Below, piece by piece: positions 1 to 10,600 of a DNA stretch of 45,488 bases. Position numbers and translations under genes: made by a program. The notes below the pieces were generated by a model. That model was not told the origin of the DNA and did not search any database. It was given only the letters and a program-made list of their open reading frames with translations. The stretch is from Dolichospermum planctonicum (GTDB lineage: Bacteria; Cyanobacteriota; Cyanobacteriia; Cyanobacteriales; Nostocaceae): contig NZ_BJCF01000039.1 of assembly GCF_005402965.1 (NCBI RefSeq), forward strand, positions 1 to 45,488, given 5' to 3'. The first letter of the stretch is position 1, and every line of letters starts with the position of its first letter.

Positions 1-820
1 ATATTTCCAGTTCTGAAGCTGGTGGTAATACTTCTGAATCCATTACTAGTCAGTTGAGTGCGGGTACTTATTATGCGCGGGTATATCAGTTCAGTAGTGA
101 CACTACTTACAGTTTGTCCTTAAATGCTACTGCTATTGATAATGCGGGAAATACCCTAGCTACAGCCCGTGCTGTTGGTGCATTAACAGCAACTCAAAGT
201 TTTAGTGACTGGGTAGGAAGTGCTGATACTGACGATTACTATAGTTTCAATGTGGGAACACAAAGTAACTTTAGTTTGAGTTTAACAGGCTTGAGTGCCG
301 ATGCGAATGTTCAATTACTCAATAGTTCTGGTGAGTATATTTCCAGTTCTGAAGCTGGTGGTAATACTTCTGAATCCATTACTAGTCAGTTGAGTGCGGG
401 TACTTATTATGCGCGGGTATATCAGTTCAGTAGTGACACTACTTACAGTTTGTCCTTAAATGCCACTGCTGTTGCACCTTCACCTGTTGATAATGCGGGA
501 AATACCACAGCTACAGCCCGTGCTGTTGGGACATTAACAGGCGCTCAAAGTTTTAGTGACTGGGTAGGAAGTGCTGATACTAACGATTACTATAGTTTCA
601 ATGTGGGAACACAAAGTAACTTTAGTTTGAGTTTAACAGGCTTGAGCGCCGATGCGGATGTTCAATTACTCAATAGTTCTGGTGGTGTAATTTCCATTTC
701 TGAAGCTGTTAGTAATACTTCTGAATCCATTAATAGTCAGTTGAGTGCAGGAAGTTATTATGTGCGGGTGTTTCAATATAGTGGTGACACTAACTACAGT
801 TTGTCATTAAATGCTACTGA
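1..820 (+). repeat. 336-bp intragenic repeats encoding PPC domains
   Basis: Bases 1-127 recur exactly at 337-463, an offset of 336 bp or 112 codons, and a third more diverged unit follows to about 820. Such near-identity at DNA level indicates recent unequal crossing-over or gene conversion rather than old domain duplication. Confidence 0.85.
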
Positions 821-1907
821 TGTTGCACCAACTCCCACACCAACTCCCACACCAACTCCGACAGATTGGTATAGTCAAAATCTACTAGATGCTCAAATTA
901 TCACTTTAACCAGTTCCTTAGCGGCTGATGGTAATTTGAGTCGCAATGATATGATTTCCATTTTCCGCGATGCCAAAGATGGTAGTGTAATTGATGCCAG
1001 TGAGTTAACTGACTTACGGACTTTAGTTAGTAACTCTACCCTCTTCACTATGGCTGATTCCGTGAAGGTCTTATCTAATAAGATTGCCAATAGTGACGCA
1101 GCTAACACTCGTTCCGGTTTTGGTAACTTGTTTGCCGGTAGTAGTGATACCCAAATGGAAAATCTGATTGGTAAGTGGTTCTTAGGTACTGATCGCCCAG
1201 ATACAGGTTATACCTATCAGTCTGTTAGTGGTTCTCTGTTCCAAAATGGACTTAGTGCTGATGATATTTACCAAGGAGCGGTGGGAGACTGCTATTATGT
1301 AGCAACTTTAGCTTCTATTGCCCAGGAAAAACCTGAGTACATCCAAAATATGTTTACGGACAATGGTGATAATACCTTTACTGTGCGTTTTTATAACAAT
1401 GGTGTAGCTGATTATGTCACAGTAGATCGTTACTTGCCAACTTATGGAAACTATGCCGCTTATGCTGGTTGGGGTGGAGGCTCGGTTTCTTCTAGTAGCA
1501 ATGAACTTTGGGTAGCTTTAGCAGAAAAAGCCTATGCCCAGTTAGCTGAATCTGGTTGGAGTCGTACTTACAGTGGTAATCAAAATAATTCCTACGCAGC
1601 CATAGAAGGTGGTTGGATGGATACAGTAATTCGTCAGGTAATGGGATTAAGTGCTACTTCCCAATCCGTCAGCAGTATGACTCAAACTCAACTGATTAAT
1701 TTGGTTAATTCTAATCAGGTTTTAACAGCGGGTTTCGTCTATGGTGCTGGTTATGGTGTGGTTAATGGTCATGCTTATACCATTACTGCCTATAATGCCA
1801 CTAATGGAACTTTCCACTTACGGAATCCTTGGGGTTCTACCCATGCTGATGTCACATTTAGTCAATTAGTCTCTTTGAGGGGTATTATTCAGTGGTCTAA
1901 TACCTAG
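1..1907 (+). CDS. Calpain-like (C2 family) cysteine peptidase with PPC repeats, 5' partial
   Basis: The reading frame is open from the first base of the window, so the true start lies upstream; a TTG at 54 is only an internal codon. About 636 residues are visible. At least two complete PPC (bacterial pre-peptidase C-terminal) beta domains of about 112 residues precede a Pro-Thr linker encoded near 828-860. A short acidic segment near 950-1000 (DAKDGSVIDASEL) resembles an EF-hand loop, which suggests calcium binding. The C-terminal half is a papain-fold calpain domain with all three catalytic residues: Cys in GAVGDCYY (codon 1290-1292), His in VNGHAY (codon near 1770) and Asn in NPWG (codon near 1824). 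No transmembrane segment is visible. The substrate is unknown. The protein is a close paralogue of the next gene. Family assignment is firm; biological role is not. Confidence 0.85.
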   Translation, partial: ISSSEAGGNTSESITSQLSAGTYYARVYQFSSDTTYSLSLNATAIDNAGNTLATARAVGALTATQSFSDWVGSADTDDYYSFNVGTQSNFSLSLTGLSADANVQLLNSSGEYISSSEAGGNTSESITSQLSAGTYYARVYQFSSDTTYSLSLNATAVAPSPVDNAGNTTATARAVGTLTGAQSFSDWVGSADTNDYYSFNVGTQSNFSLSLTGLSADADVQLLNSSGGVISISEAVSNTSESINSQLSAGSYYVRVFQYSGDTNYSLSLNATDVAPTPTPTPTPTPTDWYSQNLLDAQIITLTSSLAADGNLSRNDMISIFRDAKDGSVIDASELTDLRTLVSNSTLFTMADSVKVLSNKIANSDAANTRSGFGNLFAGSSDTQMENLIGKWFLGTDRPDTGYTYQSVSGSLFQNGLSADDIYQGAVGDCYYVATLASIAQEKPEYIQNMFTDNGDNTFTVRFYNNGVADYVTVDRYLPTYGNYAAYAGWGGGSVSSSSNELWVALAEKAYAQLAESGWSRTYSGNQNNSYAAIEGGWMDTVIRQVMGLSATSQSVSSMTQTQLINLVNSNQVLTAGFVYGAGYGVVNGHAYTITAYNATNGTFHLRNPWGSTHADVTFSQLVSLRGIIQWSNT

Positions 1908-1919
1908 ACATCATTGAAA

Positions 1920-1955
1920 GCAGTACAAATAATTAATAATTAATATTTGTACTGC
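1920..1955 (+). terminator. Hairpin after the first peptidase gene
   Basis: A perfect 12-bp stem (GCAGTACAAATA with TATTTGTACTGC) and a 12-nt AT loop lie 13 bases after the stop codon and are followed by TGTTTATTTAA. This fits a factor-independent terminator, though the T-run is short. Confidence 0.7.
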
Positions 1956-2285
1956 TGTTTATTTAATTAATAATGATTTCAATAATTATACGAATTTTTG
2001 ACTCCCGTTAATTTACTTTTTATATTGATTTCGTGACAGTTAATTGTTATACAAAAATATTGTCAAATATTTGAATCTTAAAAGTTTTGATGAAACTTAC
2101 CCTGATAACCCAGATCAGGGTTGAATTAGTGTGAATATTTTCATTTTATTGATTGAGAGAGATTCAGATCTGACTTTTGTGGAAACAATACTGAACAGTT
2201 GAGGTGTACTGAGGATAAGTATTGTCGGTCAGCATTCCCAACCCTATACAAATCCACATTTTCATAAATGATTTAGGAGTCCATT
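1956..2285 (+). other. Upstream region of the second peptidase gene
   Basis: There is no gene here. The DNA is AT-rich with a GATAACCCAGATCAGGGTT-like imperfect palindrome near 2104-2124. It ends in a clear ribosome binding site, AGGAG at 2275-2279, six bases before the ATG at 2286. A separate promoter for the second peptidase is therefore likely but cannot be pinned down by eye. Confidence 0.4.
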
Positions 2286-4475
2286 ATGTTTGATAATTCT
2301 GAAAAGTCTTTTGATTCCTCTTTATCAGGATTGGCTAATTCCTTAAATTACCTGGATAAAGATCCTTTAAATCCTAATCCCACAGATCCTGGTTTACAGC
2401 AACTTCCATCATTAAATGTACCTGCTGATTATGCGGGAAATACCCTAGCTACAGCCTGTGCTGTGGGTAGATTAACAGGCTCTCAAAGTTTTAATGATTG
2501 GGTAGGAAGTGCTGATACTAACGATTACTATAAATTCAATGTGGGAACACAAAGTAACTTTAGTTTGAGTTTAACAGGTTTAAGTGCCGATGCGAATATT
2601 GAATTACTCAATAGTTCTGGTGGTGTAATTTCCCGTTCTACTGTTGTTGGTAATACTTCTGAATCCATTACTAGTCAGTTGAGTGCTGGTACTTATTATG
2701 CGCGGGTATATCAATATAGTGGTGACACTAACTACAGTTTGTCGTTAAATGCCACTGCTGTTGATTATGCTGGAAATACCCTAACTACAGCCCGTGCTGT
2801 TGGTACATTAACAGGAACTCAAAGTTTTAATGATTGGGTAGGAAGAGCTGATACTAACGATTACTATAGTTTCAATGTGGAAAGACAAAGTAACTTTAGT
2901 TTGAGTTTAACAGGCTTAAGTGCCGATGCAGATGTTCAGTTACTCAATAGTTCTGGTACTGTAATTTCCAGTTCTACTGCTGGTGGTACTACTTCGGAAT
3001 CCATTACTCGTCAGTTGAGTGCCGGTACTTATTATGTGCGGGTATATCAATATAGTGGTAATACTACTTACAGTTTGTCGTTAACTGCTACTGCTGTTGA
3101 TAATGCGGGAAATACCACAGCTACAGCCCGTGCTGTTGGTGCATTAACAGCAACTCAAAGTTTTAGTGATTGGGTAGGAAGATCTGATACTAACGATTAC
3201 TATAAATTCAATGTGGAAAGACAAAGTAAGTTTAGTTTGAGTTTAACAGGCTTGAGTGCCGATGCGGATGTTCAGTTACTCAATAGTTCTGGTGGTGTAA
3301 TTTCCCGTTCTACTGCTGGTGGTACTACTTCGGAATCCATTACTCGTCAGTTGAGTGCGGGTACTTATTATGTGCGGATATATCAATATAGTCGTAATAC
3401 TACTTACAGTTTGTCGTTAACAGATTGGTATAGTCAAAATCTCCGAGATGCTCAAATTATCGCTTTAACCAGTTCCTTAGCGGCTGATGGTAATTTGAGT
3501 CGCAATGACATGATTGCTATTTTCCGTGATGCTAAAGATGGTGGTGTAATTAATGCCAATGAGTTAACTGACTTACGGACTCTTGTTAGTAACTCTACCT
3601 TTTTCACTATGGCTGATTCCGTGAAGGTCCTATCTAATAAAATTGCTAATAGTGACGTTGCTAACACTCGTTCCGGTATTGGTAACTTGTTTGCCGGTAG
3701 TAGTGCTACCCAAATGGAAAATCTGATTGGTAAGTGGTTCTTAGGAAATGATAGACCTGATTTAACCAGTTCCAGTTATACCTATAGTTATGTTAGTGGT
3801 TCTCTGTTCCAAAATGGACTTAGTGCTGATGACATTTACCAAGGAGCGGTGGGAGACTGCTATTATCTAGTAACTTTAGCTTCTATAGCCCGGGAAAAAC
3901 CTGAGTACATCCAAAATATGTTTACGAACAATGGTGATAATACCTTCACTGTGCGTTTTTATAACAATGGCGTAGCTGATTATGTCACAGTAGATCGTTA
4001 CTTGCCAACTTCTGGTGGTTATGCCGCTTATGCTGGTTGGGGTGGAGGCTCGGTTTCTTCTAATAGCAATGAACTTTGGGTAGCTTTAGCTGAAAAAGCC
4101 TATGCCCAATTAGCTGAATCTGGTTGGAGTCGTACTTACAGTGATACTCAAAATAATTCCTACGCAGCCATAGAAACTGGTTGGATGGATACAGTAATTC
4201 CTCAGGTAACGGGATTAGGAACTTCATCATTTGAAGCCGTTAATATGACTCAAACTCAACTGATTAATTTGGTTAATTCTCATCAGGTTTTAACGGCAGC
4301 TTTTGTCTATGGTGGTGATTATGGTGTGGTTAATGGTCATGCTTACACCATTACATCTTATAATGCCACTAATGGAACTTTCCACTTACAAAATCCTTGG
4401 GGTTTTAGCCATGCTGATGTCACATGGAGTCAATTAGTCTCTTTGAGGAGTATTATTCAGTGGTCTAATACCTAG
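2286..4475 (+). CDS. Calpain-like (C2 family) cysteine peptidase with three PPC repeats
   Basis: This 729-residue protein is the complete paralogue of the upstream partial gene. Residues 1-46 form a polar N-terminus without an obvious signal peptide. Three PPC domains follow at about 48-158, 159-270 and 271-379, each about 111 residues. The last beta strand runs straight into the DWYSQNL start of the peptidase module with no Pro-Thr linker, unlike the neighbour. Residues about 395-430 include an EF-hand-like segment (DAKDGGVINANEL). The calpain core has Cys525 in GAVGDCYY, His685 in VNGHAY and Asn703 in NPWG, so it should be active. The start is supported by AGGAG at 2275-2279. PPC domains are usually found on secreted or surface peptidases, but the export route is not visible. 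The coding region beyond the repeats is nearly identical to the first gene over long stretches. Confidence 0.87.
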   Translation: MFDNSEKSFDSSLSGLANSLNYLDKDPLNPNPTDPGLQQLPSLNVPADYAGNTLATACAVGRLTGSQSFNDWVGSADTNDYYKFNVGTQSNFSLSLTGLSADANIELLNSSGGVISRSTVVGNTSESITSQLSAGTYYARVYQYSGDTNYSLSLNATAVDYAGNTLTTARAVGTLTGTQSFNDWVGRADTNDYYSFNVERQSNFSLSLTGLSADADVQLLNSSGTVISSSTAGGTTSESITRQLSAGTYYVRVYQYSGNTTYSLSLTATAVDNAGNTTATARAVGALTATQSFSDWVGRSDTNDYYKFNVERQSKFSLSLTGLSADADVQLLNSSGGVISRSTAGGTTSESITRQLSAGTYYVRIYQYSRNTTYSLSLTDWYSQNLRDAQIIALTSSLAADGNLSRNDMIAIFRDAKDGGVINANELTDLRTLVSNSTFFTMADSVKVLSNKIANSDVANTRSGIGNLFAGSSATQMENLIGKWFLGNDRPDLTSSSYTYSYVSGSLFQNGLSADDIYQGAVGDCYYLVTLASIAREKPEYIQNMFTNNGDNTFTVRFYNNGVADYVTVDRYLPTSGGYAAYAGWGGGSVSSNSNELWVALAEKAYAQLAESGWSRTYSDTQNNSYAAIETGWMDTVIPQVTGLGTSSFEAVNMTQTQLINLVNSHQVLTAAFVYGGDYGVVNGHAYTITSYNATNGTFHLQNPWGFSHADVTWSQLVSLRSIIQWSNT
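2430..3420 (+). repeat. Three tandem PPC-encoding units
   Basis: Units of about 330-336 bp begin near 2430, 2762 and 3098. They share long exact strings with one another and with the units at 1-820, for example the segment coding SFNVG/SFNVER followed by NFSLSLTGLSAD. Confidence 0.8.
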
Positions 4476-4585
4476 ACATAATTGGCAGCAGTACAAATAT
4501 TAATTTTCAAAAAATATAAATTGATTTTTTCGTAGTTATGCTGTATATAATAAAACAAAACCACGAAAAGTTGATTTACGTTAAT

Positions 4586-6610
4586 TTACTTTGCTTTCAT
4601 GTCAGCTATAGCACCTCTAGTCATGGCGGCGATCGCTTTATCAGTGGCTTTCGGCAAGTGATAATACTTACCACCAGCGGTTTTTGACAATTCTTTGGCA
4701 AAGCCAGTGGATACAAATTTACTTTCCGTATCAATGACTAACAATTGCATTCCCGAAGCCCTAATTCTGGCTGCAATGTCTAATAATTCGGCTTTGATAT
4801 CTGGTTTTTCTCCTGGTTCCATGGGTTCACCTAAAGAACGAGCCAAAGGAATATTACCGCGTCCATCAGTAATTGCCACGATAACAACCTGCCCGATATC
4901 GCCACCCATTTGGGCATTTATCCCCACCCGCACGGCTTGAGTTAAACCATGTGCTAGGGGTGAACCGCCACCACAGGGTAATCTTTCTAACCTATTTTTA
5001 GCTAAAGCAATGGAACGGGTAGGGGGTAATAATACTTCTGCCTGTTCTCCTCTAAAGGGGATTAAAGATACTTGGTCACGATTTTGATAGGCTTCTGTTA
5101 AAAGCTGCATGACTGCACCCTTAGCAGATTGCATCCGATTTAAAGCCATTGAACCAGAAGCATCTACAACAAATACGACTAAAGCGCCGGCTTTTCTTAC
5201 CAACCGCTTAGAACGAATATCTCCCTGTTCAACAATGACTTTTTTATCTGGCTGTCTAGCTCGGCGTGCTTTTTGATATGGGGCTGCGGCTCGCAATGTG
5301 GCATCTACGGCGATGCGTCGGGCTTTACCTTTGGGAATCATTGGCTTGATATACCGTCCCCGGTCGTCTGAGAAGATAATACTGCGACTTCCCGATTTAC
5401 CTTGACGTTGTGCCATTTGAGTAAAATAAAGCACCTCTGGGTCAAGAATTACCCCTTCTGGGTCAAAAATAAACTCTTCGGGAATGTCTGGGGGTTCTTG
5501 CTGTTCTTGGTCTTCTTCTTTTTCCTCTTCCTGTTCTGACTCTTGTTCTTCTTCTTGTTCCGACTCGTCTTGGTTTTCTGGTGGTGGGGGTGGAGGTGGA
5601 GGTGGTTGCTGTTCGTCTGGTGGTGTTTGGATGATAGTGGTTCTGGGAACTATGACCAATTCCACAGCGCGACGTAAATCATCCGCTGTTACGGTATTAC
5701 GTCCTTCTAAAGCTGCTGCGGCTTTGGCTACACGCACCGCAAATAGTTCCGCGCGATGTCCTTCCACACCCCCGCGAATGGCTTCATTGACGAGGTAGGT
5801 AATTTGTTCTGGGGTAATGGTGACTTCCTTTAACCATTCCCGTGCCAGGATGATTTGGGTTTTCAGGGAGTCTATGTCTTCGCTGTATTGTTGCAGAAAT
5901 TCTGTGGGAGACTTGGAATAGGCGATCGCTTGTGCAACTGCCTGTACTCTTTGATCTATACCCAGAACTCCGTCTGCTGATAAGGCGATCGCTATTCTAT
6001 CAAGTAAATGTTCTCTTAATGCCCCTTCTTCGGGATTATAGGTGGCAATAAACAACGGTTTACAAGGATGTTGAAAACTAATTCCTTCCCGTTCAATTTG
6101 GTTACGTCCGTCCGATAATACCGATAAAAGTTGGTTACTAATTTGGTCATCTAATAAATTGATTTCATCTACATACAGCACACCTCGATTAGCTGTAGCG
6201 AGTAACCCCGGTTGAAATACTGTATCACCCTGCTTAACCGACTGTTCCACATCCACAGAACCCAAAAGCCGGTCCTCAGTCACACCCAGGGGAATTTGCA
6301 CAAAAGGTGCGGGAATAATTTCCGTTTCTATCTCCTGTCTTTGTTCAGCTAAGAGTTTATCATCCCATTCTTCTGGATGGTTGGGGTCACAGTTGCTAAC
6401 AGAAGCTTTCACAACTTCAATAGGTGGTAATAAAGCGTGGATTGCACGCGCCATTACAGATTTAGCAGTACCGCGACGACCTGCAATTACCACACCCCCC
6501 AAAACGGGGTCTACTGCTGTCAACAGCAAAGCTATTTTAATTGCTTCTTGGCCAACTACAGCGGCCAAGGGAAAAGCAGTCATTGTCGGGGTAAGAGTAG
6601 GCGATCGCAT
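4586..6610 (-). CDS. chlD: Magnesium chelatase subunit D (ChlD)
   Basis: ChlD is the AAA+/integrin-I partner of ChlI and ChlH that inserts Mg2+ into protoporphyrin IX, the first committed step of chlorophyll synthesis. The 674-residue length matches the cyanobacterial family. The AAA+ module at about 10-325 has a Walker A-like GRRGTAKS at 44-51 and a Walker B-like LYVDEI at 145-150. Residues about 335-375 are the typical proline stretch followed by a Glu/Gln-rich acidic linker. The C-terminal von Willebrand A domain carries the MIDAS motif DASGSM at 483-488. The ATG lies within a HIP1 element and is preceded by AAGGA. The gene is convergent with the peptidase gene, with a 110-base gap, and stands alone rather than with chlI or chlH. 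Confidence 0.95.
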   Translation of the reverse strand: MRSPTLTPTMTAFPLAAVVGQEAIKIALLLTAVDPVLGGVVIAGRRGTAKSVMARAIHALLPPIEVVKASVSNCDPNHPEEWDDKLLAEQRQEIETEIIPAPFVQIPLGVTEDRLLGSVDVEQSVKQGDTVFQPGLLATANRGVLYVDEINLLDDQISNQLLSVLSDGRNQIEREGISFQHPCKPLFIATYNPEEGALREHLLDRIAIALSADGVLGIDQRVQAVAQAIAYSKSPTEFLQQYSEDIDSLKTQIILAREWLKEVTITPEQITYLVNEAIRGGVEGHRAELFAVRVAKAAAALEGRNTVTADDLRRAVELVIVPRTTIIQTPPDEQQPPPPPPPPPENQDESEQEEEQESEQEEEKEEDQEQQEPPDIPEEFIFDPEGVILDPEVLYFTQMAQRQGKSGSRSIIFSDDRGRYIKPMIPKGKARRIAVDATLRAAAPYQKARRARQPDKKVIVEQGDIRSKRLVRKAGALVVFVVDASGSMALNRMQSAKGAVMQLLTEAYQNRDQVSLIPFRGEQAEVLLPPTRSIALAKNRLERLPCGGGSPLAHGLTQAVRVGINAQMGGDIGQVVIVAITDGRGNIPLARSLGEPMEPGEKPDIKAELLDIAARIRASGMQLLVIDTESKFVSTGFAKELSKTAGGKYYHLPKATDKAIAAMTRGAIADMKAK

Positions 6611-6701
6611 TGTTTCCTTAATAGTTACTATGATTCTAGCATAGCAATTCTTGGCACATTTTAGAATATATGTAATGGCAATTCCTCAAGGAGCAAGATA
6701 T

Positions 6702-7265
6702 ATGACTAGGATTCAGGTTAAAAGTTTTACTCTGGAAGAATATCACCAACTCACCGAAATCGGCTTTTTCAAAGAAGATGATAGCTGCGCTCGCCGTAGG
6801 CATCACATTCAATTAATTAACGGAGAATTGATAGAAATGGTATCAAAAGGTAGAGCGTATGAAACTTGTTTACGTAATTTATTGCGGGAACTTCCTAGAA
6901 GTTGCAGATGCTGCAATAGATTATGACCAAAAGGTAAAAATACCTCTGTATGCAAAAGCCGGAATTGTTGATTATTGGATATTTAATTTATTAGATAATT
7001 GCTGAGAATGTTACAGTAAACCATATCAAAATAAACAATGTCAATTTGGTTATGCAAATAGGCGAATTGTCTTACCAAATCAAGTGATATCTTTACCCTG
7101 TTTCCCTGATTTATCGCTAGACTTAAGTAAAGTATTTCCTCCGCAGATGGAAAAAAGTTTCTCACATTTCTAGAATTAAATCAACGTGCTGAACAAGAAC
7201 GTCAAAATTATCAAGACTTATTAGCAAAATTAGAAGCTAAAGGTATTGATATTAATAGTCTCTAA
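6702..7265 (+). pseudogene. Broken Uma2-family (DUF820) gene
   Basis: The ATG at 6702 has AAGGAG at 6688-6693. The first 60-odd residues are Uma2-like (TLEEYHQLTEIGFFKEDD, then QLINGELIEM) but contain an extra block, SCARRRHH, encoded by a 24-base GC-rich insert at about 6783-6806. After about 6890 the central part of the fold is missing. The frame then shifts to one encoding LEVADAAIDYDQKVKIPLYAKAG up to a TGA near 7005. Further pieces in other frames encode the usual C-terminus (LPNQVISLPCFPDLSLDLSKVFPP, then a coiled-coil tail ending IDINSL, stop at 7263-7265). Uma2 proteins are PD-(D/E)XK nuclease-fold proteins of unclear role. Deletion plus frame breaks make this copy non-functional. Confidence 0.8.
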
Positions 7266-7270
7266 AATTC

Positions 7271-7303
7271 ATATCCCTGACTTATTAAAAAAGTTGGGGA
7301 TAT
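7271..7303. repeat. Dispersed inverted repeat, family A copy 1
   Basis: ATATCCCTGACTT (7271-7283) pairs with AAGTTGGGGATAT (7291-7303) with two mismatches. Related palindromes lie at 37264-37296 and 38404-38436. It directly follows the broken Uma2 gene and could act as its terminator. Confidence 0.6.
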
Positions 7304-7680
7304 CAACTTTAGGATTATACAATTTAAGTGCGTAACAGCTGATGATCAGGGATAAATAAACATACTTACGTATAAATAATAAAATTAATAAAATTACGAA
7401 CCAATAAACTACAAAGTAGCAAAGAACACGAAGTAAAGGAGGCTGCACAGATATGGGGCTTCCAAGCTTCTGTGTTATTGCTTCACAAATTGTTACAAAT
7501 GAATTAACCACTGCAATTCAAGGATGAGGTATGAATAAAATTCTGTGGTTATTGGCAATATGGCAACTTTTGCGTTATGATATTTTTGATTTTGAATTGA
7601 TGATCATGAAAAAAATAGCAGCCATTATCACAAGCACTTTTATTTCGCTATTGTGACAAACATTTGGTGAAAAAAATTTT
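7304..7680 (+). other. Intergenic region before the multikinase gene
   Basis: This is AT-rich DNA with no credible ORF on either strand and no strong ribosome binding site before 7681. I see no further structure beyond the palindrome at its left edge. Confidence 0.4.
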
Positions 7681-10600
7681 ATGGGTTTATGGGATATGCA
7701 AATGGTAAAATTAACAGGTTATAAAATAGTTGAAAAAATTTATTCTAGTAGTGAAACTTTGGTCTTTCGATGCATAAGAGAAAAAGACCAAATATCAGTA
7801 GTTATCAAATTTTTACGTCAGGAGTACCCAAAATTCGAGAAATTGGTGCAGTTTCGTAATGAATATACTATTATCAAAAATCTGAATATTGCCGGCATTA
7901 TTAAAACCTATGGACTGGAAAATTATGAAAACGGCTATGCTTTGGTAATGGAGGATTTTGGGGGTGTTTCTCTCCAGGAAAAAATCAAAGAATGGGGGGC
8001 AGGAGGTATGGGAAACAGCGCAGTAGGATTAAAAGAATTTTTCACTATTGCTCTACAAATAGTTTCTATTTTACAAGAATTGCATCATCAAAGGGTGATT
8101 CACAAAGATATAAAAACCGCTAATATTCTGATTAAACCTAGCACCTTAGAAGTTAAGCTAATTGACTTTAGTATTGCTTGCTTACTTAAGAGAGAAACTC
8201 AAACTCTCGCTAGTCCTAATGTTCTGGAAGGAACTCTATCATACTTATCTCCAGAACAAACTGGACGTATTAACCGCTTGGTTGACTACCGGACAGATTT
8301 CTATTCTTTAGGTGTGACATTTTTTGAGCTTTTGACTGGAGAATTACCTTTTGCTAGTAATGAACCCATAGAATTGATACATTACCATATTGCTAAACAA
8401 CCTCCATTATTACATGATATCCATAGTCATATTCCCCCGATTTTATCGGCAATTATTCATAAATTGATGGCGAAAAATGCTGAATATCGCTATCAGTCTG
8501 CCCATGGGATTAAGTATGATTTAGAAATGTGTATAAAAGCTGGAGAAGAAACTGGAAATATTCAGACTTTTGAATTAGGAAAAAGAGATATTAGCGATCG
8601 CCTAACTATTCCTGAAAAACTGTATGGTAGAGAAGTAGAAGTAAAAACTCTGCTCACAGCTTTTGAGCGTATTTGTGCTAATAATAAGGAAATGCTCCTG
8701 GTGGTTGGTTATTCGGGAATTGGCAAAACCGCTGTAGTTAATGAAGTTCATAAACCCATAGTTTGTGCTAGGGGTTATTTTATTAAAGGTAAATTTGACC
8801 AATTTCAACGCAATATTCCTTTTTTTGCATTTATACAAGCTTTCCGAAATTTAATAGATCAACTATTAACTGAAAGTGATACTCAATTGCAAAAATGGAA
8901 AACTAAAATTCTGTCTGCGTTAGGAGAAAATGCTCAAGTTATTATTGCCGTTATCCCAGAATTAGAACAAATTATTGGTAAACAGCCTCCTGTTCCAGAA
9001 TTGTCCACCATGGCCACAGAAAATCGTTTTAACTTGCTATTTGAGAAATTTATTCATGTTTTTACCACTCAAAAACATCCTTTAGTCATATTTCTTGATG
9101 ATTTACAATGGGTAGATTTGGCTTCTCTTAAATTGATGCAATTACTAATGACTACAAATGAAATTAGTTATTTATTGTTAATTGGTGCTTACCGGGATAA
9201 TGAAGTGTCTGCTACACATCCTTTAATATTAACTATTGAGAATATCCGCAAAACTGTATCTATAATTAATACTATTACCCTAAATTCTCTCAATCAATCT
9301 GATCTCAATCAACTCATTGCTGATACTCTCAATTGTCCGACTACAGTAGCTCTACCTTTTACTCAATTAGTCTATCTAAAAACCCAGGGAAATCCCTTTT
9401 TCAGCCACCAATTTATCAAATCTCTCTATGAAGATGGTTTAATTCGCTTTAACTTTGATTGTCATTATTGGCAGTGTGATATCGCACAAATTCAAGCTTT
9501 AGCTATCACTAATGATGTGGTAGAATTTATCGCACTGCAATTACAAAAATTACCTGAATCAACTCAATCAGTATTAAAGCTGGCCGCTTGTATTGGCAAC
9601 CAATTTAATTTAGATACATTAGCAAAAATTAATGAAAAATCTCAGATAGAAACAGCGGTAGATTTGTGGAAAGCATTGTTAGAAGAATTTATAATTCCGA
9701 CAACAAAAATTTACAACTTCTTTCAATCTGATTTACTTAATAATCAACAGTTATCAGCAGTTCATAACTACGAAGAACAGAAATTTAGTTACAGATTTTT
9801 ACATGATCGTGTACAGCAAGCTGCTTATGCTTTGATTCCTGACCAGGAAAAACAATCTACCCATTTAAAAGTTGGGCAATTGCTCTTAAAAAATACCTCG
9901 GAAAAAGACATAGAAGAAAATATATTTGAAATTGTGAATCAGTTGAATATTGGCATGGATTTAATTACGATTCAGTCAGAAAAATATGCAGTAGCTCAAC
10001 TAAATTTAATTGCCGGTTCTAAAGCCAAATTAGCTACAGCTTATGATGCTGCTTTTAGGTATTTAAAAAAAGGTTTATCATTACTTGCAGCAGATAGTTG
10101 GCAGCATGAATATAACCTAACATTAAACCTTTATATAGAAGCGGTGGAGGCAGCATATTTAAATATTCATCCTGAGCAAGCAATAACTTATATAGAAATA
10201 GTTAGGAAAAATGCAATTAGTGTACTAGATGAAGTTAAGGTATACAAAAAGCAAATGCTCATGCATGACATGGAATTAACCTTTGATACGGGTCTAAAAT
10301 TATTAGAGAAACTAGAAGTTACTGTAGAAGAAGTACCCCTAATAAATGTTAATGTTGAGGATTTAATCCATTTACCAAAAATGACAGATCCTTATAAACT
10401 TGCAGCAATGGGGATACTAATGGGCATTGGTTTTATAGCTTATTTCTCACATCAAGCATTGGAGATGGAATTGCCGATTATACTTACTATAATAAATCTG
10501 GCTATTAAATATGGCAATTGTGTAGAATCTGTTTATATTTATGTTTGTTATGGTTTGATAGTCTGCGATAGGTTTTCAGATATTAATACTGGATATAGTT

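Noticed and set aside
893-1108. 71-codon minus-strand ORF, also seen at 3452-3667
   Set aside because: It occurs in both peptidase genes only because the coding strand is duplicated.
5484-5798. Ser/Gly-rich ORF antisense to chlD
   Set aside because: It mirrors the acidic and proline-rich linker of ChlD; composition is an artefact of the opposite strand.
7269-7511. 80-codon hydrophobic minus-strand ORF
   Set aside because: No ribosome binding site, AT-driven hydrophobicity, and it runs through a palindrome after a pseudogene.
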